Assembly: GCF_011761945.1 (NCBI RefSeq)
Contig: NZ_JAASQV010000006.1
Location: forward strand, 1-64,000
Length of the DNA stretch: 64,000 nt
DNA from: Sphingomonas leidyi
GTDB taxonomy: Bacteria > Pseudomonadota > Alphaproteobacteria > Sphingomonadales > Sphingomonadaceae
Direction of reading: 5' to 3'
This document shows, one piece after another, positions 26,480-34,958 of this stretch; within the stretch, counting starts at the first letter, position 1, and every line of letters begins with the position of its first letter. The notes beneath the pieces are model-generated. The model had not been told where the DNA came from. It saw only the letters and a program-made list of their open reading frames with translations, and did not search any database. The position numbers were made by a program, and so were the translations under genes.

Positions 26480-27280
26480 ATGCATGCTCCCGCTCGCCCC
26501 CATAGCCGCGCATCCGCTCCCCGGACGAAAGCTGCTTCTGTGGGCGAACCCGCGGTCGACGCTGCCGGTGCGGAGAAGCAACCTCGCTATGTGGCGATCA
26601 AAGACAGCATTTTCGAGGACATCCGGGAAGGTCGCCTGAAGCCCGGCGACCAGACGCCGTCAGAGGCCGAGCTCGTCGAGACGTTCAAAGTCTCGCGCAT
26701 GACCGCAAACCGGGCGTTGCGGGAACTGCAATCGGCCGGTGTCGTGGTACGGCGGGCGGGGCGGGGCAGCTTTGTCGCCGAGCCCCGGCCGATCGGGCAG
26801 CTGATCGAGATCCGCAACATCGCGGAGGAGGTGCGCGGCAGGGGCCACGCCTATCGCGCGCGCGTCATTTATAATATCGAGATACGGGCTGATGCGGAAA
26901 GGGCAGCTCTGCTGGAAGTCGGCTTGGGCACGCGCCTCTTCCATTCGCTTATCGTCCATCACGAGACCGAATTCCCAATTCAGGTCGAGGAGCGCTTTGT
27001 GCTGGCATCTGCTGCGCCACGCTACGGAGAGAGGGATTTCAGCGCCTCGACGCCGAATGAATATCTGACACGTGTTGCCCCGCTCGAGCGAGTAGAGCAC
27101 CGGGTGTGCGCGGCGATGCCGGATACAGCCATGCGAACAATGCTGGGCCTCGCTGAAGGAGAACCAGTGCTAATGATGACGCGCAGAACCTGGAGTCGCG
27201 GACGTCTCGTATCGCACGCTTGGCTCACGCACCCGGGCAATCGGTTCGAGCTATCGGCGGCTTTTTCTGTTGGGACCTAG
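26480..27280 (+). CDS. GntR-family regulator with UTRA domain (HutC-like)
   Basis: About 266 aa. After a disordered Ala/Pro N-terminus comes a winged helix (FEDIREGRLKPGDQTPSEAEL, TANRALRELQSAGVV) and a C-terminal UTRA ligand-binding domain ending WLTHPGNRFELSAAF, as in the histidine-utilisation repressor HutC. No hut genes are present, so the effector and targets are unknown. The frame also allows a TTG at 26477; ATG at 26480 is used. CTGTATAG just upstream resembles a HutC-type half-site and may be an autoregulatory operator. Confidence 0.85.
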   Translation: MHAPARPHSRASAPRTKAASVGEPAVDAAGAEKQPRYVAIKDSIFEDIREGRLKPGDQTPSEAELVETFKVSRMTANRALRELQSAGVVVRRAGRGSFVAEPRPIGQLIEIRNIAEEVRGRGHAYRARVIYNIEIRADAERAALLEVGLGTRLFHSLIVHHETEFPIQVEERFVLASAAPRYGERDFSASTPNEYLTRVAPLERVEHRVCAAMPDTAMRTMLGLAEGEPVLMMTRRTWSRGRLVSHAWLTHPGNRFELSAAFSVGT

Positions 27281-27283
27281 CGA

Positions 27284-28018
27284 TCAGCCCGCGCCCAACT
27301 TGACGGCCGATTTGCGCCTGCGCCGCAACCATCGCACGTCGGCGCGACTGAAGCTCTTAAACAGCAGGTAGAAGCCCGTCCCCGACAGCCACAAAGTACC
27401 GAACGCAACGAAGACGATCAGCGGGTGATTGAAGCTGGTGCGGTTCATATAGTCCATATTGTGGAGCATCCAGAAGAAATCCCAGGTGCGCCATGTGTCG
27501 CCGCGCATGACCAGGAATCGGCCGGTGTCGGCGGAGATGTAGGCGCTGCTGTTCTCTGCGTCCGCGAAATCCAGTCGCCACATGGTGCCTTCGTGCTCGC
27601 GCGCTTCCACATTCGGTTCGGCGAGCAACGTTGCCTTGCGGATCGGTGCTTCATTCACCATCGTCGCGACGTCGCGCGCGACCTGCTCGTCGACCCGAAC
27701 CGGGGCGCCGCTCGTCGCGTCGATTAGCCGCGTGCCCGTGGTGGATCGAAGCTCGTAGACGGGGCGTGTGGCAAGGGACCGCAAGGCGATGCCGAGCACG
27801 GGACCATCAAGAGCGAGCTTTGCCGGCGCAATATAGTCACCGGCAGGTAGGGCGTGCTGATGGCTGGCCTGCGCACTGTGTCCGCCGACCTTCTCCTGAT
27901 CGAGCAAGGCCATCATCGAGCCGCTCAGAGCCCAAAGGAGAAACTGCACGCCCAGGATCAGGCCGACCCATTTGTGGATGCGCCGAAAAATGAGCGGGGT
28001 GAACCGGATTTTCTTCAT
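27284..28018 (-). CDS. PepSY-domain membrane protein
   Basis: About 244 aa. An N-terminal helix (HKWVGLILGVQFLLWALSG) and a C-terminal helix (PLIVFVAFGTLWLSGTGFYLL) flank a periplasmic PepSY region with MLHNMDYMNRTSFNHP. Such proteins resemble the membrane part of PepSY/FMN flavoreductases and often occur next to copper or iron genes. The start at 28018 overlaps the stop of the preceding gene (ATGA) behind GAAGAAGG; the longer frame to 28060 is not supported. Role uncertain; possible electron transfer or metal handling. Confidence 0.7.
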   Translation of the reverse strand: MKKIRFTPLIFRRIHKWVGLILGVQFLLWALSGSMMALLDQEKVGGHSAQASHQHALPAGDYIAPAKLALDGPVLGIALRSLATRPVYELRSTTGTRLIDATSGAPVRVDEQVARDVATMVNEAPIRKATLLAEPNVEAREHEGTMWRLDFADAENSSAYISADTGRFLVMRGDTWRTWDFFWMLHNMDYMNRTSFNHPLIVFVAFGTLWLSGTGFYLLFKSFSRADVRWLRRRRKSAVKLGAG

Positions 28019-28491
28019 GCCTTCTTCCTGCGCCGCGGGAACGACCAAAGCAGCAGCCAAGCCCCGGCCAGCGCCATGGCAAGGGCACTCCAGGTCGCCA
28101 CGCGCAGCAGCGGATTGTTGACGTCGGAGCGATCGTCATAGTCCATGATGTGCAGCATCCACGCGAAATCGAACACGCGCCACAGCGCATGGCGGCGCGA
28201 GATCAGCTCACCGGTCTGCGGAGAGAGATACAGGGTTGGCCGGTTCCAGGCATCGAATTCGACCTGCCAATAGGGAGGCTTGCGCGCCTGCATTTCCAGT
28301 GGCGCCGTCGTCAGCAGCCGGGCTGCGACGATGTCCCCGGTGCCGCTGTAGATGCGCCGAGCGGCGGCGCGGATTTGTGCCTCGCTCAAATCGGGGATGG
28401 GCTGTCCCGAACCTGCATCGAAGAGTCTGACGGCGCAGATCGGCTTTCCACATCGCGCCGGGCTGAGGCTGCCGGGGGCCGGCCGCCACAA
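28015..28491 (-). CDS. PepSY-domain protein, N-terminally truncated
   Basis: About 158 aa from a TTG at 28491. It has the second half of a PepSY protein (LFDAGSGQPIPDLSEAQ, TLYLSPQTGELISRR, MLHIMDYDDRSDVNNP, C-terminal helix LAMALAGAWLLLWSF), but lacks the N-terminal helix seen in its neighbour. Its frame continues upstream (ESIELWRPAP) into the end of the receiver gene without a start codon. It looks as if a recombination removed the 5' part and joined the remainder to the receiver gene. It may be translated by coupling, or be a fragment. Confidence 0.5.
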   Translation of the reverse strand: MWRPAPGSLSPARCGKPICAVRLFDAGSGQPIPDLSEAQIRAAARRIYSGTGDIVAARLLTTAPLEMQARKPPYWQVEFDAWNRPTLYLSPQTGELISRRHALWRVFDFAWMLHIMDYDDRSDVNNPLLRVATWSALAMALAGAWLLLWSFPRRRKKA

Positions 28492-28492
28492 T

Positions 28493-28945
28493 TCAATGCT
28501 TTCGAAGCGTCTCGATGCGGTGCCGGTCCAACGCTTCGAGCAAAGCCCTGCCGATCAGCGGCTTTGCGAGAACATGATCGAAGCCCGCCTCAGCGGCCCG
28601 CGAGGCCAGCAGCGTGTCATGAAAGCCTGAGATCATGATCGCGCGTCCCGACCATCCGATCTCGCGAAGGTGACGCAGCATCGCGAATCCGTCGATGTCG
28701 GGCATGCGATAGTCGAGGATGACGCAGTCTGCCTCCTTCGCGCGGGGGTCGGCCAACAGCGCGTGGCCGGTCGTATATCCCCACACGGCATAGCCGCGCG
28801 ATCTCAGCAGCAGCTGGAGGCCACGCCGCACGCCGGGATCGTCGTCGGAGACGAGGATGGTGTATCTGCCATCATGCTGAGTGGAACGGACCGATGGCAT
28901 TGCGAGAAGCGGACACCCGTGTGACGATTGCACCATCGATCGCAT
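28493..28945 (-). CDS. Single-domain response regulator (CheY-like receiver)
   Basis: About 150 aa. The receiver features are present: acidic pocket VSDDDPG, phospho-acceptor Asp in VILDYRMPDIDG, and Lys in HVLAKPL. There is no output domain. It follows FixJ on the same strand and could act as a phosphate sink or branch for the FixL kinase; such FixT-like or sink roles are known for stand-alone receivers, though this is not FixT. The start is uncertain: ATG 28945 (AGG upstream) or ATG 28900. Confidence 0.75.
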   Translation of the reverse strand: MRSMVQSSHGCPLLAMPSVRSTQHDGRYTILVSDDDPGVRRGLQLLLRSRGYAVWGYTTGHALLADPRAKEADCVILDYRMPDIDGFAMLRHLREIGWSGRAIMISGFHDTLLASRAAEAGFDHVLAKPLIGRALLEALDRHRIETLRKH

Positions 28946-28964
28946 ATCGCGCCTCGTCCCGTCG

Positions 28965-28972
28965 CTACGTAG
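28965..28972. promoter_or_regulatory. CTACGTAG palindrome upstream of receiver gene
   Basis: This is the member of the TACGTA family closest to the GTAMGTAG consensus I recall for Sinorhizobium FixJ. It lies in the 36-base gap between fixJ and the receiver gene. Confidence 0.4.
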
Positions 28973-28981
28973 AGGTCGCAG

Positions 28982-29605
28982 TCACTTCGGCTTGCGGCCC
29001 ATGCCCGCGGCAAAGGCGATCCGCAGGGCTTCGGACAAATTGCGGACCTCGAGCTTGGCCATCAGGCTCGCGCGATGGACCTCGACCGTTCGCGATGAAC
29101 AGCCCAGGTCATAGGCGATCGTCTTATTGGGCAGGCCGTTCGCCAGCCCTTCCATCACTTCACGCTCCCGGGGCGTCAGTGCAGCGACCCGCACGCCGGC
29201 TTCAGAGGTTTCCAGAGTGCGAAGGTCGACATCGTCGAGACGCGCGAACGCGCGGCTGACGGCGCCGAGCAGGGCGGCTTTCTCGAAGGGCTTCTCGAGA
29301 AAGTCGACCGCGCCGCCTTTCATGGCCTGCACCGCAACCGACACGTCGCCATGGCCGGTCAGGACGATGACCGGCATATTGACCCCGCGTGCTGCCATGG
29401 CGGCCTGAATCTCGAGACCGTCCATCTCGGGCATGCGCACGTCGAGGATGACGCAGCCGACGGCCGCCGACTTCGCCTCCTTGAGAAACTCCACGCCCGA
29501 GGCATAGGTCACGACGTCGTAGCCCGCGGTCTTGAGCGCAAAGCTCGCCGCCTTGCGGATGCTCTCCTCGTCGTCGACCAGATGGATGACGCGTCTATCC
29601 CCCAT
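28982..29605 (-). CDS. fixJ: FixJ-family response regulator
   Basis: A 207-aa two-domain regulator. The receiver has D11/D12, phospho-acceptor D55 (VILDVRMPEMDG) and K105 (DFLEKPFEK). A LuxR-type helix-turn-helix follows (LTPREREVMEGLANGLPNK, SSRTVEVHRASLMAKL). The start at 29605 follows GGAGGAGG and overlaps the end of the FixL gene by about ten bases, so kinase and regulator are a coupled pair. In rhizobia and Caulobacter FixJ activates low-oxygen genes. A second homologue lies at 55.9 kb. Confidence 0.88.
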   Translation of the reverse strand: MGDRRVIHLVDDEESIRKAASFALKTAGYDVVTYASGVEFLKEAKSAAVGCVILDVRMPEMDGLEIQAAMAARGVNMPVIVLTGHGDVSVAVQAMKGGAVDFLEKPFEKAALLGAVSRAFARLDDVDLRTLETSEAGVRVAALTPREREVMEGLANGLPNKTIAYDLGCSSRTVEVHRASLMAKLEVRNLSEALRIAFAAGMGRKPK

Positions 29606-31160
29606 GTTCCTCCTCCGCCCGCGCATGGATCAAGGTAAAATGAAAGCGCGCGCCGCCGCGGTCGGGGCGCTCCATCCAGATACGGCCCCCATGCGCTTCG
29701 ATGATGGTCCGGCAGATCGAAAGGCCGAGGCCCATGCCGTCGGCCTTTGTCGACTTGAACGCCGTGAAGAGCTGCTCCCGGACCTCGTCGGCGATGCCGG
29801 GGCCGGTATCCTCCACGGTCACCTCGATCAGCCCGTCAGGGCGCAACCTGGTCGCTACCTTGAGGTCGCGAACAGGACACGCCGCCATCGCCTCGATGGC
29901 GTTGCGCATCAGGTTGACCAGCACCTGCTGGATCTGCACCCTGTCGACGAGAACCGGCGTCGCGGCGGGATCGACCGCGAAGAAGCTGCGGATGCCGCGC
30001 TCGCGTGCACCGACCAGCGCGAGCTCGCTCGCCTCGGCGACAACCTGCGGCAGATCGTGGAGGCTCTTGTCGACCTCGCCGCGGGCGACGAAATCGCGCA
30101 GGCGCCGGACGATATGGCCGGCCCGCAGCGTTTCCTGTGCCGCATCATCCATCACCGACCGTAGCGACACGAAGGGTTCGTCGTCCCGCTCGTCGAGCAT
30201 GTCGCGGATCGTCTCGAGATAGAGCGCGACCGCGGCAAGCGGCTGGTTGAGCTCATGCGCGAGGGTCGAGGCCATCGTGCCCATCGCGCTCAGCCGGGAG
30301 ACATGGACCAGCTCTGCCTGCAGTTCCTTGAGCCTGAGCTCATCCTGCTCCTTGGCGGTGAGATCCCGGATGAAGCCGGTGAACAACCGCTGCCCGTCTT
30401 CACCGGCCTCGCCAACCGACAGCTGCATCGGGAAGGTCGAGCCGTCGCGGCGCTGGCCGACCACGACGCGGCCGAGGCCGATGATCCGGCGCTCGCCGGT
30501 CTGGAGATAATGCGCGATATATTCGTCATGCCGGTCGCGATCGGGCTGGGGCATCAGGCAGGAGACGTTGCGGCCGACGAGCTCGGTTTCCGAATAGCCG
30601 AACAGGCGTTGGGCGGCCGCGCTGAACGACGTGATGTCGCCGGTCTCGTCGATGATGATCATCGCATCGGGGACGGTCGCCAGGATCGACTGGAGATGCT
30701 GCTCGCGGGTCTCGATTGACGCCCGGACCGCCGCCTCGTCGGTGACATCGCGACTGATGCAGGCAAAGCCTCGATGTGCGTCGCCTTCGAACAGGGCGCT
30801 GATCGTCAGGCGCGCGAGATACTCCGCTCCGTTCTCGCAGACCCGCCACGCTTCGCGCTCCAGCGTGCCTTCGTGAAGGGCGGCCGCCAGGTCTGCGCAC
30901 GGGCGGCCGGCCGCAATCTCGTCGGGCGGGTAGAACAGGTCATGGGGCTGTCCCAGGACGCGATCGAGGGGCCAGCATTCGGCACGCTCGCCTTCTTCAT
31001 TATAGCTCAGCACGATCCCGGCAGGATCGAGCAGCGTCAGGACATGGCCGCCAGCCTGTCGCAGGAACAACGGCGCAAGCCGCACCACCTCCCTGGCAAT
31101 CTCGTCCGCCCCGCGCCTCGTGTCGACCATCGGCCGGCTCACATACCTGGCCGGGCGCAC
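29595..31160 (-). CDS. fixL: FixL-type haem PAS oxygen-sensor histidine kinase
   Basis: About 521 aa: an N-terminal PAS domain (residues 25-140), a second PAS domain (150-272), then HisKA (H302 in LAHELNQPLAA) and HATPase_c (MRNAIEAM, DTGPGIADE, GMGLGLSI). The second PAS is the FixL haem domain: RHDEYIAHY gives H211 aligned with the haem-ligating His200 of Bradyrhizobium FixL, and GLGRVVVGQRRDGSTFPM places R231 at the oxygen-gating Arg220 position. It should autophosphorylate when oxygen is absent and phosphorylate FixJ. It lacks membrane helices, so it is cytoplasmic. The start is a GTG at 31160 or ATG at 31130; neither has a good ribosome site. Confidence 0.88.
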   Translation of the reverse strand: MRPARYVSRPMVDTRRGADEIAREVVRLAPLFLRQAGGHVLTLLDPAGIVLSYNEEGERAECWPLDRVLGQPHDLFYPPDEIAAGRPCADLAAALHEGTLEREAWRVCENGAEYLARLTISALFEGDAHRGFACISRDVTDEAAVRASIETREQHLQSILATVPDAMIIIDETGDITSFSAAAQRLFGYSETELVGRNVSCLMPQPDRDRHDEYIAHYLQTGERRIIGLGRVVVGQRRDGSTFPMQLSVGEAGEDGQRLFTGFIRDLTAKEQDELRLKELQAELVHVSRLSAMGTMASTLAHELNQPLAAVALYLETIRDMLDERDDEPFVSLRSVMDDAAQETLRAGHIVRRLRDFVARGEVDKSLHDLPQVVAEASELALVGARERGIRSFFAVDPAATPVLVDRVQIQQVLVNLMRNAIEAMAACPVRDLKVATRLRPDGLIEVTVEDTGPGIADEVREQLFTAFKSTKADGMGLGLSICRTIIEAHGGRIWMERPDRGGARFHFTLIHARAEEEHGG

Positions 31161-31188
31161 GTATCCGGGCGTAGCCCGACCGTGCCAC

Positions 31189-31662
31189 TCAGCGCCGCGC
31201 GAGTATGGCCTTCATCTCGTCGATTTCCTGCCGCTGCGAGCGCTTGATCGCTTCGCAAAGCCGGATGACTTCCGGATCGCTGAGCTTTGCTTCCTGGCAC
31301 ATCAGGATCGCCCCGGAATGATGCGGGATCATCGAGCGCAGAAAGGCCGTGTCGCCGATCGTGGTCTGGGTGCGGATGAGTGCAAAGCTGCCGAAGAAGG
31401 CGACCAGCGACGCGGCGATCAGCGCGATGTTGGCGGCCTTCGACACGAACATGTGTCGCATGGCGAGGATCATCAGCACCACCATCGGTGCGACCATCAT
31501 CAGCGTCATGTAGAGCATGTTGAGGTTGTTGTAGAAGCTGTCGAGCCCGTCGATCATGACGAACATCACCAGATACATGATGACGCCGCTGATGACGGTC
31601 TGAACGGCAAGGCTCCAATAGGCACCCATCTTCCGGGTGTTCATGTGGGACGAATGGTCCAT
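31189..31662 (-). CDS. DUF305 family membrane protein
   Basis: A 157-aa protein with an N-terminal MDHSSHMN, about three hydrophobic helices (VQTVISGVIMYLVMFVMI; YMTLMMVAPMVVLMILAM; IALIAASLVAFFGSFALI) and a C-terminal DUF305 half with RSMIPHHSGAILMCQEA. The HHS and Met residues suggest metal binding. DUF305 proteins are frequent in copper-resistance clusters. It lies between copB and fixL, all on the minus strand, and so probably belongs to the copAB transcript. Confidence 0.85.
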   Translation of the reverse strand: MDHSSHMNTRKMGAYWSLAVQTVISGVIMYLVMFVMIDGLDSFYNNLNMLYMTLMMVAPMVVLMILAMRHMFVSKAANIALIAASLVAFFGSFALIRTQTTIGDTAFLRSMIPHHSGAILMCQEAKLSDPEVIRLCEAIKRSQRQEIDEMKAILARR

Positions 31663-31752
31663 GGCGTATCTCCTTCGCTCGGCGCCGGCCGACCTGGGTA
31701 TGAGTGTAACGCCCCGCTCTCTTGTTCGCCCCCGCCATCAGCCGTCCTGATG

Positions 31753-32940
31753 CTAAAACCAGAAGCGAACGCCGGCGACGAAGCTGGTGGCATGGACGTC
31801 CTCGCCCGCAAGCCTCGACAGCCGCGCCGTGTCTCCGGCTTTGCGCAGATAGGAAACGCCGATGTAAGGTGCGAACTGGCGGCTGAATTCGTAGCGCAGG
31901 CGCGCGCCGAGCTCTATGTTGACCAGCCCCGAACCGATGTCGTTCTCCGGAATATCCTGCGCGGCGAAATTGACCTCGGCGCGCGGCTGCAAGATCAGGC
32001 GCTGGGTGATGCGCTGGTCGTAATAGCCCTCGACCCGGCCCAGAACATCGCCCTTGGTCGAGAGGAACAGCGCGCCTTCGACCTCGAACATGCCAGGAGC
32101 CAGGCCCTCGACGCCGATCGTCGCGTAGGTGCGGTCGGGCCCGCGGCCGAAGTCCTGGCGGATACCGCCCTGAAGATTGAAATAGGGGTCGATGGCCCGG
32201 CTGTAGAGCACCTGCACCTCGGCGCTGTCGATGCCGCGGCCGAACTCGCCTTCGCCCTCGCTCTTGAGCCAGAGGCGGTTGATGTCGCCGCCGTAAAAGC
32301 CTTCGCCATCCCAGCGATAGCCATCGCGGCCGCTATGCGCCTGATACTCGAACAGGTTGAGCAGCACCTGCCCGAAATTGTTGCCGCCGCTGTCCTTCAT
32401 CATGATGTCGCGCGAGCGCGCCATCTCGCCGCCGGGAAAATCCCGATCGGCGAAGTGGTCGCCTGGGAGCGGCGGCGGGGGCGCATTGCCGGCCGGAAGT
32501 GCGGTGCCGGTCATTTGCATGCCGGGCATGGCGGGCGTTCCCGGCGTCGCTGTCTGGCCATGCTGCGCATGGTCCATCCCGGGCATGTCGGGCATCGCGC
32601 CGTCCTGATGCTGGGAGTGGTCCATGCCCGGCATCTCCGGCATTGCGGGAGACGTGGATTGCGGCTGACCGGCCGCATTTGCTTGCGCCGCGGGAGTGGT
32701 CTGGTGCTGCGAATGGTCCATTGCCGGCATGGTGTCCGGCGCTGGCTTCTGAGCGCGCGGCCTGGCAGTGGGCTTGGGGCGCGGCGCGGCGGCCTTGTCC
32801 TTCTTTTTCTCCTGCGCCGGCCGCGCCCCGCCCGGCGGCGCCATGCCGGGCATGTCGTGCATCGAATGATCCTGGGCAAAGGCGGGTGCGGCGGCGAGAA
32901 GGGCGATCGCGCTCACCAGCGGCGTGAGGATGCGGGTCAT
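31753..32940 (-). CDS. copB: Copper resistance protein B, outer membrane (second copy)
   Basis: About 395 aa. The start ATG at 32940 overlaps the copA stop (32937-32939). Signal peptide ends APAFAQD. A long Met/His/Pro-rich, partly repeated segment (MPGMDHSQHQ, MPGMDHAQHG) of about 150 residues precedes the CopB barrel (GGDINRLWLKSEGEGE, GIRQDFGRG, VAGVRFWF at the end). The repeated MxGMDHxQH units should bind several copper ions in the periplasm. It is longer and more His-rich than the copy at 23.7 kb. Confidence 0.93.
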   Translation of the reverse strand: MTRILTPLVSAIALLAAAPAFAQDHSMHDMPGMAPPGGARPAQEKKKDKAAAPRPKPTARPRAQKPAPDTMPAMDHSQHQTTPAAQANAAGQPQSTSPAMPEMPGMDHSQHQDGAMPDMPGMDHAQHGQTATPGTPAMPGMQMTGTALPAGNAPPPPLPGDHFADRDFPGGEMARSRDIMMKDSGGNNFGQVLLNLFEYQAHSGRDGYRWDGEGFYGGDINRLWLKSEGEGEFGRGIDSAEVQVLYSRAIDPYFNLQGGIRQDFGRGPDRTYATIGVEGLAPGMFEVEGALFLSTKGDVLGRVEGYYDQRITQRLILQPRAEVNFAAQDIPENDIGSGLVNIELGARLRYEFSRQFAPYIGVSYLRKAGDTARLSRLAGEDVHATSFVAGVRFWF

Positions 32941-34889
32941 TGCGCGTCTCCCTTCGGACGCACGCTCACGACCCGCATCATCCCTGCATGCATGTGGTAG
33001 AGGAGATGGCAGTGGAAGGCCCAGTCCCCGACCGCGTCGGCGGTGAAGTCCCAGCTCACCTTGCCGCCGGGCTGGACGATGACGGTGTGCTTGCGCGGCG
33101 CATGGTCGCCATGCCCGGTCACCAGCTCGAAGAAATGGCCGTGGATGTGGATCGGATGCCCCATCATCGTGTCGTTGATGAGATTGACGCGCACCCGCTC
33201 GCCTTCGATGAACGGGATCGGCTCGTGATGGTCCGACATTTTCTCGCCGTCGAACGACCACATGAACCGCTCCATGTTGCCGGTGAGGTGGATGTCGATG
33301 CTGCGGCTCGGCGCGCGCACGTCTGGATTGCGCTCGAGCGCCATCAGATCCTTGTAGACGAGCACCTTGTGGCCGACGTCGGTGAGGCCCTGGCCGGGCT
33401 CGCCGGTGCGGTCGACGGGCATCGGCGAGATGGTCTGGACGCTCGGATCGCGCTTCACCTGCGGCGCGTTCGAGAAGTCGCGCATCTTCATCGAACCCAT
33501 CGCGTGCCCGCCATGATCCATGCCCGCCATCTGGCCATCGGCGCCCATCGCGCCGTGGTCCATGCCGGCCATCGATCCATGATCCATCCCGCTCATCGCG
33601 GAATGATCCATCCCCGAATGGTCCATGCCCGCCATGGCGCTGTTGTCCATGGTCGCCATCGCTGCCGCCGCGCCGGTCGCGAGGCGCGCGGACGCGTTCT
33701 TCTCGGCCGTCGGATCGACGCCCCGCATAGCGCCGCCCGACATGTCCATGCCTTCCATGCCCGGCATCGAGGACATGTCCATGCCCATGTCCTTCATGTC
33801 GGCGAGCGGCCGTTTGCGTAAGGGAGGCACCTCGCCAGCCATGCCGGCGCGCGGCGCGAGCGTGGCACGCGCCATACCCGAGCGGTCGATGGCCTCGCCG
33901 ACAAGAGTATAGGCCTTGTCCTCGCCTGGGCTGACAACGACGTCGTAGGTCTCGGCGACACCGATCTGGAACTCGTCGACGGTGACGGGCACCACATTCT
34001 GCCCGTCGGCCTGGACGATGCTGAGCGGCAGGCCGGGTACGCGGACGTTGAAGGTGGTCATCGCCGACGCATTGATGACGCGCAGCCGCACCCGCTCGCC
34101 CGGGGTGAAGAGCGCGGTCCAGTTGTCCATCGGACCATGGCCATTGACGAGATAGGTGTAGGTCGATCCGGTGACATCGGAGATGTCGGCGGGGTCCATC
34201 CGCATCTGGCCCCAGTCGAGCCGGTCCTTGAGTGGCTGGTCCTTGCCCGAGAGCAGCCCGGCCAGCGTCTGGCGCTGGAAGTTGAAATGGCCGGGGTTGA
34301 CCTTGAGACGCCGGAAGATCGCCTGCGGCGAGAGTGCGCTGTGATCGGCGAGCACGATGACATGCTCGCGGTCATAGGCGACCGGATCGGCACCGGCGGG
34401 GTCGATGATGATCGGGCCGTAATGGCCTTCCTGCTCCTGCAGGCCCGAATGGCTGTGATACCAGTAGGTGCCGCTTTGCACGACGGGGAACTGGTAGAGG
34501 TAGTTCGATCCCGGCTTGATGCCCGGAAAAGACACGCCCGGCACGCCGTCCATATTGGCCGGCAGGATCAGCCCGTGCCAGTGGATCGAGCTGTCCTCCT
34601 CGAGTTGATTGACGACGTTGAGCCGCACGCGCTGGCCTTCGCGCAGCCGGATCAGCGGGGCGGGGACCGTGCCGTTGAGACCGATTGCGCGGAACTGGCG
34701 CCCGTCGATGCTCATCGACTGCCGGGCGATGGTCAGCGTGATGTCTTCGCCCGACACGGTCGGTAGCGTCGGTCGCATCCCCGGCGAGATGGTCTGCGCC
34801 CAGGCAGGCAGCCAGGCTGATAATGCGGCGCCACCACCGGCGAGGGCCGCGCCGCGAAGGAACTGGCGGCGGTCGAGGGCAGAAATCAT
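32937..34889 (-). CDS. copA: Multicopper oxidase, CopA family (second copy)
   Basis: A 650-aa periplasmic cuprous oxidase. Tat signal (DRRQFLRGAALAGG). Copper ligands: HWHG, WYHSHSG, HPIHIHGHF and HCHLLYHMHAGM. Between the second and third cupredoxin domains is an unusually long Met/His repeat region with several MAGMDHG-like units (about residues 375-470). It overlaps copB. Its promoter is an ECF-type element at 34932-34958 overlapping the sigma gene stop. It is larger and richer in copper-binding repeats than the copy at 22 kb, which has a different promoter. Confidence 0.94.
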   Translation of the reverse strand: MISALDRRQFLRGAALAGGGAALSAWLPAWAQTISPGMRPTLPTVSGEDITLTIARQSMSIDGRQFRAIGLNGTVPAPLIRLREGQRVRLNVVNQLEEDSSIHWHGLILPANMDGVPGVSFPGIKPGSNYLYQFPVVQSGTYWYHSHSGLQEQEGHYGPIIIDPAGADPVAYDREHVIVLADHSALSPQAIFRRLKVNPGHFNFQRQTLAGLLSGKDQPLKDRLDWGQMRMDPADISDVTGSTYTYLVNGHGPMDNWTALFTPGERVRLRVINASAMTTFNVRVPGLPLSIVQADGQNVVPVTVDEFQIGVAETYDVVVSPGEDKAYTLVGEAIDRSGMARATLAPRAGMAGEVPPLRKRPLADMKDMGMDMSSMPGMEGMDMSGGAMRGVDPTAEKNASARLATGAAAAMATMDNSAMAGMDHSGMDHSAMSGMDHGSMAGMDHGAMGADGQMAGMDHGGHAMGSMKMRDFSNAPQVKRDPSVQTISPMPVDRTGEPGQGLTDVGHKVLVYKDLMALERNPDVRAPSRSIDIHLTGNMERFMWSFDGEKMSDHHEPIPFIEGERVRVNLINDTMMGHPIHIHGHFFELVTGHGDHAPRKHTVIVQPGGKVSWDFTADAVGDWAFHCHLLYHMHAGMMRVVSVRPKGDAQ

Positions 34890-34931
34890 TCGGTTTGTCT
34901 CAGCTTGCGGAAAGAGGGCGGACCTATTGGA

Positions 34932-34958
34932 AATACGCAGCCCACCCGCCTGCCCCTC
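34932..34958 (-). promoter_or_regulatory. ECF-sigma promoter element before copAB
   Basis: Minus strand: -35 GAGGGG (34958-34953), 13-base spacer, -10 TGCGTATT (34939-34932). The start codon of copA is 43 bases further on. The -35 overlaps the stop codon of the sigma gene. Confidence 0.85.

Noticed and set aside
26480..27280. Histidine-utilisation repressor as a functional assignment
   Set aside because: Only the HutC-type UTRA architecture is visible; no hut genes lie in the window.
33490..33800. Repetitive stretch inside the second copA considered as a DNA repeat or CRISPR
   Set aside because: It encodes imperfect Met/His/Asp protein repeats in frame, with no spacer structure.
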